Shown here: one piece after another, positions 5,137 to 8,450 of the stretch
Position numbering within the stretch: position 1 is the first letter of the stretch
How the letters are laid out: every line of letters begins with the position of its first letter
DNA from: an uncultured Collinsella sp.
GTDB lineage: Bacteria; Actinomycetota; Coriobacteriia; Coriobacteriales; Coriobacteriaceae
Length of the DNA stretch: 8,450 bases
Assembly: GCA_900542635.1 (NCBI GenBank)
Contig: UQOJ01000072.1
Span: 1 to 8,450, forward strand
Direction: 5' to 3'
Made by a program: the position numbers and the translations under genes
The notes under the pieces: generated by a model
The model's database searches: none
What the model saw: only the letters and a program-made list of their open reading frames with translations
What the model was told of the DNA's origin: nothing

Positions 5137-5475
5137 ATGGCGGGCAAGGGTCGTGCGAGTGTCAACGATATGAAGCGTGTCGAGGTGCTGGTGTTGATGG
5201 AGATCGACCAGCAAACCGAAGACAATGGCGGGCCGTATGGTTTCTCGCGCAAAACGCTTGCCGAACGCGTGGGGGTTTCGCCGTATCGTGCCCGCGCCGC
5301 AATCGATCGCTTGGATTCCGAAGGCATGATTGATGTCGTCTCGCGTTATAGCGACGACGGCGGTCAGCTTGCAAATGGCATTTGCCTCACCGAACGTGGC
5401 GAGTGGTATCTTGAGGGCGTCCGTACTGGCATGCTCGTTCAAGAAATGCTTGAGGACGAGGTTGCTGATCGATAG
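5137..5475 (+). CDS. Small winged-helix DNA-binding protein
   Basis: 112 residues; I do not recognise a named family. Residues 36-60 read as a helix-turn-helix, FSRKTLAERVGVSPYRARAA followed by IDRLDSEGM. In this, KTLAERVGVS is the positioning helix and turn, and PYRARAAIDRL the recognition helix. SRYSDDGGQLANGICLTERG (69-88) resembles a beta-hairpin wing, and a C-terminal helix (about 89-110) is acidic. The N-terminal helix (11-26) could help dimerise. The layout recalls MarR, GntR or plasmid-replication type winged helices, with no ligand-binding domain. It is probably a small transcriptional regulator acting on DNA in the cytoplasm. It has its own promoter and terminator, so no operon partner identifies its target. 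DUF1846 upstream and pyrG downstream are candidates by proximity only. Confidence 0.78.
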   Translation: MAGKGRASVNDMKRVEVLVLMEIDQQTEDNGGPYGFSRKTLAERVGVSPYRARAAIDRLDSEGMIDVVSRYSDDGGQLANGICLTERGEWYLEGVRTGMLVQEMLEDEVADR

Positions 5476-5499
5476 CAGCATGTAACCCTTGCCATAGCG

Positions 5500-5532
5500 A
5501 CGCCGCCTGGGAAACCGGGCGGCGTTTTGTTT
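5500..5532 (+). terminator. Rho-independent terminator after the winged-helix gene
   Basis: An 11-bp stem (5500-5510 with 5515-5525, one T-G pair; ACGCCGCC with GGCGGCGT at its base) is capped by a GAAA tetraloop and followed by TTTGTTT. It starts 24 nt after the stop codon and separates the regulator from pyrG. Confidence 0.93.
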
Positions 5533-5566
5533 CAAGATTGAGAAATGCAATCGCACGCGAGAAAAA

Positions 5567-5598
5567 TTGCGAACGGTCCGCGGCGCGAGTATTACAAT
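5567..5598 (+). promoter_or_regulatory. Promoter for pyrG-xerD
   Basis: TTGCGA at 5567-5572 is a fair -35. TATTAC at 5590-5595 is spaced 17 bp from it, and the overlapping TACAAT at 5593-5598 is a better hexamer but spaced 20 bp. Initiation would fall around 5602-5606, in AGACCCG. The overlap of two -10 choices allows start-site variation. Confidence 0.5.
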
Positions 5599-5603
5599 GA
5601 AGA

Positions 5604-5635
5604 CCCGTAAGATGTGGATAAACAACTTCTACGGG
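5604..5635 (+). promoter_or_regulatory. 5' leader hairpin of pyrG
   Basis: CCCGTA (5604-5609) pairs with TACGGG (5630-5635); AAG/CTT inside can shift-extend the helix. The 5' strand lies at the predicted transcript start, and the 3' strand ends 6 nt before the AGG used as ribosome binding site (5642-5644). There is no T-run, so it is not an attenuator of the Bacillus pyrG type. A hairpin at the extreme 5' end could affect ribosome access or mRNA stability. Confidence 0.45.
5613..5621 (-). promoter_or_regulatory. Consensus DnaA box in the pyrG leader
   Basis: TGTGGATAA on the + strand is the exact complement of the consensus DnaA box TTATCCACA. It lies just downstream of the pyrG promoter, inside the loop of the leader hairpin. 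I saw no other perfect copy in the window, so it is not part of an origin-like cluster. A single 9-mer can arise by chance. Confidence 0.45.
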
Positions 5636-5653
5636 AAGCGCAGGTAACTCAAT

Positions 5654-7315
5654 ATGACCAAGCATGTGTTCGTAACCGGTGGCGTGGTTTCGTCCCTGGG
5701 CAAGGGTATCACCGCGGCCTCGCTGGGCCGTCTGCTCAAGTCGCGTGGCTACAAAGTAACGATGCAGAAGGCCGACCCGTATCTGAACGTCGACCCCGGT
5801 ACCATGAGCCCGTTCCAGCATGGTGAGGTCTTCGTTACCGAGGATGGTTACGAGTCCGACCTGGACCTGGGTCATTACGAGCGCTTTATTGATGAGAACC
5901 TGACCCGCGATTCCAACTTTACGACCGGTGCCATCTACAAAAGCCTAATCGCCCGCGAGCGTCGCGGCGACTTTTTGGGCGGTACCGTGCAGGTGATTCC
6001 CCACGTCACCAATGCCATTAAGGACAAGTTCCGCCGCATCGAGGAGCAGACCGGCTCCGATGTAGTCATCACCGAGCTGGGCGGCACGATTGGCGACATC
6101 GAGTCCCAGCCGTTTGTCGAGGCCATCCGTCAGTACCGCAAAGAGGCCGGCCCCGAGAACGTCTGCTACATCCACGTGTCGCTTGTTCCCTATATCGCCG
6201 CCGCCCACGAGGTCAAGACCAAGCCCACGCAGCATTCCGTCAAGGAGCTCCGCAGCTTTGGCATCCAGCCCGATATTATCGTGCTGCGCTCCGACCACCA
6301 TATCGATGACGCTATCCGCGGAAAGATCGCAAGCTTCTGCGACGTCGACACCGATTGCGTCTTTACTAACGAGGACTGCGCGAGCATTTACGATGTTCCG
6401 CAGCTGCTTGCCGAGCAGGACTTTGACCTGCGCATTTGCGAGCGCCTGGGTCTGGACCCGCGTGAGCGCGACATGAGCGAGTGGAACGAGTTCCTGCGCA
6501 AACAGAATCACGCCAACCATCACGCCGACAAGGTGAAGATCGCCGTCGTGGGTAAGTACACTCAGCTGCCCGATGCGTACCTGTCGGTTATCGAGGCCCT
6601 TCACCATGCGGGCGTCTTCTACGATCGCCATGTGGACGTCCAGCTGGTCGACGGCGAGAGCCTTGACGAGCAGAATGTCTCCGAGGTTCTGGGCGACGCC
6701 TCGGGCATCCTGGTCCCCGGCGGCTTTGGCAAGCGCGCCCTGGAGGGCAAGATCCTCGCGGCCGAGTTTGCCCGTGAGCACAAGATTCCGTATCTGGGCA
6801 TTTGCCTGGGCATGCAGGTGGCCGTGTGCGAGTTCGCCCGCAACGTCGTCGGCCTTGCCGGCGCCAGCTCCTCCGAGTTCGATCCGGACGGCCCGTTTAG
6901 CGTCATCGATCTGATGAGCTCGCAGGAGGACGTGACCGAGAAGGGCGGCACCATGCGCCTGGGCGCCTATCCGTGCAAGCTCGCCGCCGATACCCTTGCT
7001 CGCGAGGCATATGGCGAGGAGCTCGTCTACGAGCGTCACCGTCACCGCTTTGAGTTCAACAACGCCTTCCGTGACCAGCTCGAGGACGCCGGTTTGGTTA
7101 TCTCGGGCCTGTCGCCCGACGAGCGCCTGGTCGAGATGGTCGAGCTGCCGCGCGACGTGCATCCGTGGTATGTGGCAACCCAGGCTCATCCCGAGTTCAA
7201 GAGCCGCCCGACCAACCCGCAGCCGCTGTTCCGCGAGTTCGTGCGCGCTTCGATCGGCCAGCACGAGGGTGTCGACCGTCTGCAGGTGACGCCCATGAAT
7301 CTCGCTACGGACTAA
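5654..7315 (+). CDS. pyrG: CTP synthase (glutamine-hydrolysing)
   Basis: 553 residues, full length. The enzyme aminates UTP to CTP in the cytoplasm with ATP and glutamine-derived ammonia, the last step of pyrimidine nucleotide synthesis. The N-terminal synthetase domain starts with TKHVFVTGGVVSSLGKGITA, containing the P-loop at 9-18. DPYLNVDPGTMSPFQHGEVF is at 41-60. The Mg-binding Asp is in DLDLGHYERF (69-78), and the Glu in ITELGGTIGDIESQPF (139-154). The class I glutaminase domain, from about residue 293, has the nucleophile elbow GICLGMQ with Cys384. HPE at 512-514 completes the Cys-His-Glu triad. All expected catalytic residues are present. ATG 5654 follows AGG (5642-5644) at 9-nt spacing and matches the conserved N-terminus. 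The gene has its own promoter, and its stop is 2 nt from the xerD start. Confidence 0.98.
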   Translation: MTKHVFVTGGVVSSLGKGITAASLGRLLKSRGYKVTMQKADPYLNVDPGTMSPFQHGEVFVTEDGYESDLDLGHYERFIDENLTRDSNFTTGAIYKSLIARERRGDFLGGTVQVIPHVTNAIKDKFRRIEEQTGSDVVITELGGTIGDIESQPFVEAIRQYRKEAGPENVCYIHVSLVPYIAAAHEVKTKPTQHSVKELRSFGIQPDIIVLRSDHHIDDAIRGKIASFCDVDTDCVFTNEDCASIYDVPQLLAEQDFDLRICERLGLDPRERDMSEWNEFLRKQNHANHHADKVKIAVVGKYTQLPDAYLSVIEALHHAGVFYDRHVDVQLVDGESLDEQNVSEVLGDASGILVPGGFGKRALEGKILAAEFAREHKIPYLGICLGMQVAVCEFARNVVGLAGASSSEFDPDGPFSVIDLMSSQEDVTEKGGTMRLGAYPCKLAADTLAREAYGEELVYERHRHRFEFNNAFRDQLEDAGLVISGLSPDERLVEMVELPRDVHPWYVATQAHPEFKSRPTNPQPLFREFVRASIGQHEGVDRLQVTPMNLATD

Positions 7316-7317
7316 GG

Positions 7318-8259
7318 GTGCCGGCGAATAAGGAACATACCGAAGCTACTCCCTCGTCGCTCGCCGTGGCGGTGGGGGAGTATCTCGATTACCTCGCGGT
7401 CGAGCGGGGTTTGGCGCGCAACACGATTGCGGCCTATCGTCGTGACCTGACGACGTACTGCGCCTATCTGGAGCGGGCGGGTATTGCGTCTTTTGAAGAG
7501 GTGACCCGTCAGGTCGTGGAGGGCTTTGTCGCCGACCGTCGCGATGGGGGCTATTCCGATGCCTCGGTGGAGCGTGCGCTTGCGGCCGTGAAGGGCCTGC
7601 ATGCCTTTTTGGTGCGCGATGGGGCTGTGGCCCAAAATCCAACGGCGGCGTTGCGCCTGCCTAAAAAGGCCGAGCGTTTGCCGGAGTATCTATCGGTGGA
7701 GGATGTCTCGGCGCTGCTCGATCAAGACTTCTCCGAGGGCGAGATGGGCTTGCGCGACCATGCCATCTTGGAAGTGCTCTACGGATGCGGTTTGCGTGTG
7801 AGCGAGTTGGTGGGGCTCGATGTGGGCGATATCCATATCGACGATGGTTTTGTGCTCGTTCGCGGTAAGGGCTCAAAGGAACGCCTGTCCCCGCTGGTGG
7901 GAAGCGCAGCGCGAGCTCTGACGCTCTATGTAACTGAAGGGCGCTCTCGCTTGGCGGCCCATGCCCGCGGAACCGAGACCTCGGCGGTCTTTTTAAATAA
8001 GAACGGCCGCCGTCTGTCGCGCCAGGGCATCCATGCCATCTGTGAGCGCTACGGGCGCCAGGTGGGGCTGGTGGGACTCCATCCCCATACGCTGCGTCAC
8101 TCCTTTGCCACCCATATGCTTGCGGGCGGCGCAGACCTCCGTGTGCTACAGGAGATCTTGGGACATGCCGATATATCGACCACGCAGGTCTACACGCATG
8201 TCGATCGTACGCAACTGACCGAGGTCTATCTGGCGGCGCACCCGCTGGCGCATCGTTAA
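7318..8259 (+). CDS. xerD: Tyrosine recombinase, XerD type
   Basis: 313 residues from GTG 7318. Tyrosine recombinases of this type resolve chromosome dimers at dif with XerC and FtsK. The N-terminal core-binding domain (about 15-105) contains YLDYLAVERGLARNTIAAY, the usual first helices. The catalytic domain has all six active residues: Arg160 in GCGLRVSEL, Lys184 in RGKGSKERL, His257 and Arg260 in HPHTLRHSFATH, His283 in LGHADISTT, and nucleophile Tyr292 in VYTHVD. GTG 7318 is chosen because no in-frame ATG lies near and upstream extension would overlap pyrG. No clear Shine-Dalgarno is present (only GGA at 7309-7311). With the pyrG stop 2 nt before, translation probably depends on coupling to pyrG. 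The call of XerD over XerC or an integrase rests on length, on housekeeping context, and on actinobacterial genomes that place xerD shortly after pyrG. Codon use is less biased than in pyrG. Confidence 0.92.
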   Translation: MPANKEHTEATPSSLAVAVGEYLDYLAVERGLARNTIAAYRRDLTTYCAYLERAGIASFEEVTRQVVEGFVADRRDGGYSDASVERALAAVKGLHAFLVRDGAVAQNPTAALRLPKKAERLPEYLSVEDVSALLDQDFSEGEMGLRDHAILEVLYGCGLRVSELVGLDVGDIHIDDGFVLVRGKGSKERLSPLVGSAARALTLYVTEGRSRLAAHARGTETSAVFLNKNGRRLSRQGIHAICERYGRQVGLVGLHPHTLRHSFATHMLAGGADLRVLQEILGHADISTTQVYTHVDRTQLTEVYLAAHPLAHR

Positions 8260-8292
8260 CACATTGCTGGCCTGCATATTTATAGGTATTCG

Positions 8293-8362
8293 GGGACGGG
8301 CCCCAGATTGCCGCGGCGTGCTTTTGCGCGCGCATGGGCAATCTGGGGCCCGTCCCATTTTT
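8293..8362 (+). terminator. Very long palindromic terminator after xerD
   Basis: Arms 8293-8312 and 8337-8356 are a perfect 20-bp inverted repeat (begins GGGACGGGCCCC, ends AGATTGCC). Inside, GCGTGC/GCGCGC (8316-8321 with 8326-8331, one G-T pair) extends it to a TTTT tetraloop. The stem is followed by ATTTTTC. It starts 33 nt after the xerD stop, so termination on the + strand is likely. The stem is far longer than the 11-bp stems elsewhere in the window, so it may be a dispersed palindromic repeat recruited as terminator. Confidence 0.8.
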
Positions 8363-8404
8363 CGCCACTTGGCGTCGCGGTGGTGGGCCGCACGTGCCTT
8401 GGGT

Positions 8405-8450
8405 CTGTCTCTTATACACATCTGACGCTGCCGACGACTTAATAGGTGTA
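8405..8450 (-). other. Nextera i5 sequencing adapter (artefact)
   Basis: Exact reverse complement of the segment at the start of the window, plus one extra adapter base. The mosaic end runs 8405-8423, the rest of the Read 1 adapter to 8437, then the same index and P5 bases. The genome ends at 8404. The 42 bases between the xerD terminator and this point hold no feature I can identify. Confidence 0.97.

Noticed and set aside
5604..5650. Bacillus-type CTP-sensing attenuator before pyrG
   Set aside because: There is no GGGC-type initial transcript and no hairpin followed by a T-run in the leader.
7318..8259. Phage or integron integrase
   Set aside because: Length and motif spacing match Xer proteins, the gene is coupled to pyrG, and there is no attachment-site or phage gene context.
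8146..8421. Minus-strand open frames beginning MCIRDR or MYKRQ near the right end, and a minus-strand frame ending SLIHI or similar at the left
   Set aside because: These peptide ends are translated adapter; the frames run antisense through xerD, arcB and the terminator and have no ribosome binding site.
1..8450. Terminal inverted repeats with a Tn5 mosaic end, as if the window were a transposon
   Set aside because: The repeats are complete commercial adapter plus index sequence, no transposase is present, and the left boundary cuts through arcA.

Overview
The window looks like one metagenome-assembled contig from a GC-rich, anaerobic actinobacterium, most likely a Coriobacteriia member of the Collinsella type. 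This rests on strong C/G-ending codon use, my recollection of protein families (arginine deiminase pathway, DUF1846, an actinobacterial pyrG-xerD pair), and gene order. The taxonomy is inference. Both termini are sequencing-library adapters, not genome: 1-45 and 8405-8450 are inverted copies of an Illumina Nextera i5 adapter ending in the Tn5 mosaic end. Real genome is only 46-8404.

Layout, all genes on the + strand. (1) 46-2868, arginine catabolism: the last 31 codons of arginine deiminase (arcA), a complete catabolic ornithine carbamoyltransferase (arcB), a terminator and stem-loop, then a YfcC-type membrane antiporter that probably exchanges arginine for ornithine. Carbamate kinase is not in the window. 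(2) 2869-3398, 530 bases with no intact gene but full of inverted repeats: a multi-hairpin 3' region with mutually exclusive pairings, a terminator, a 12-bp hairpin, a ~98-nt long hairpin overlapping what may be a decayed antiporter start, and a 69-nt near-perfect palindrome. (3) 3399-4880, a complete DUF1846 protein with its own promoter and terminator. (4) 5137-5475, a small winged-helix regulator with its own promoter and terminator. (5) 5654-8259, CTP synthase (pyrG) followed 2 nt later by a XerD-type tyrosine recombinase starting at GTG, closed by an exceptionally long 20-bp-stem hairpin and T-run.

How the genes work together: ArcA makes citrulline from arginine, ArcB splits citrulline into ornithine and carbamoyl phosphate, and the antiporter would import arginine and export ornithine; ATP would be made by a carbamate kinase encoded elsewhere. 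pyrG (CTP supply) and xerD (chromosome dimer resolution) look translationally coupled. The pyrG leader carries a 5' hairpin and a perfect consensus DnaA box, which raises testable ideas about regulation. I see no clear new multi-gene system. The most unusual signals are the palindrome-rich gap at 2869-3398, the pyrG leader and the palindrome at 8293-8356.
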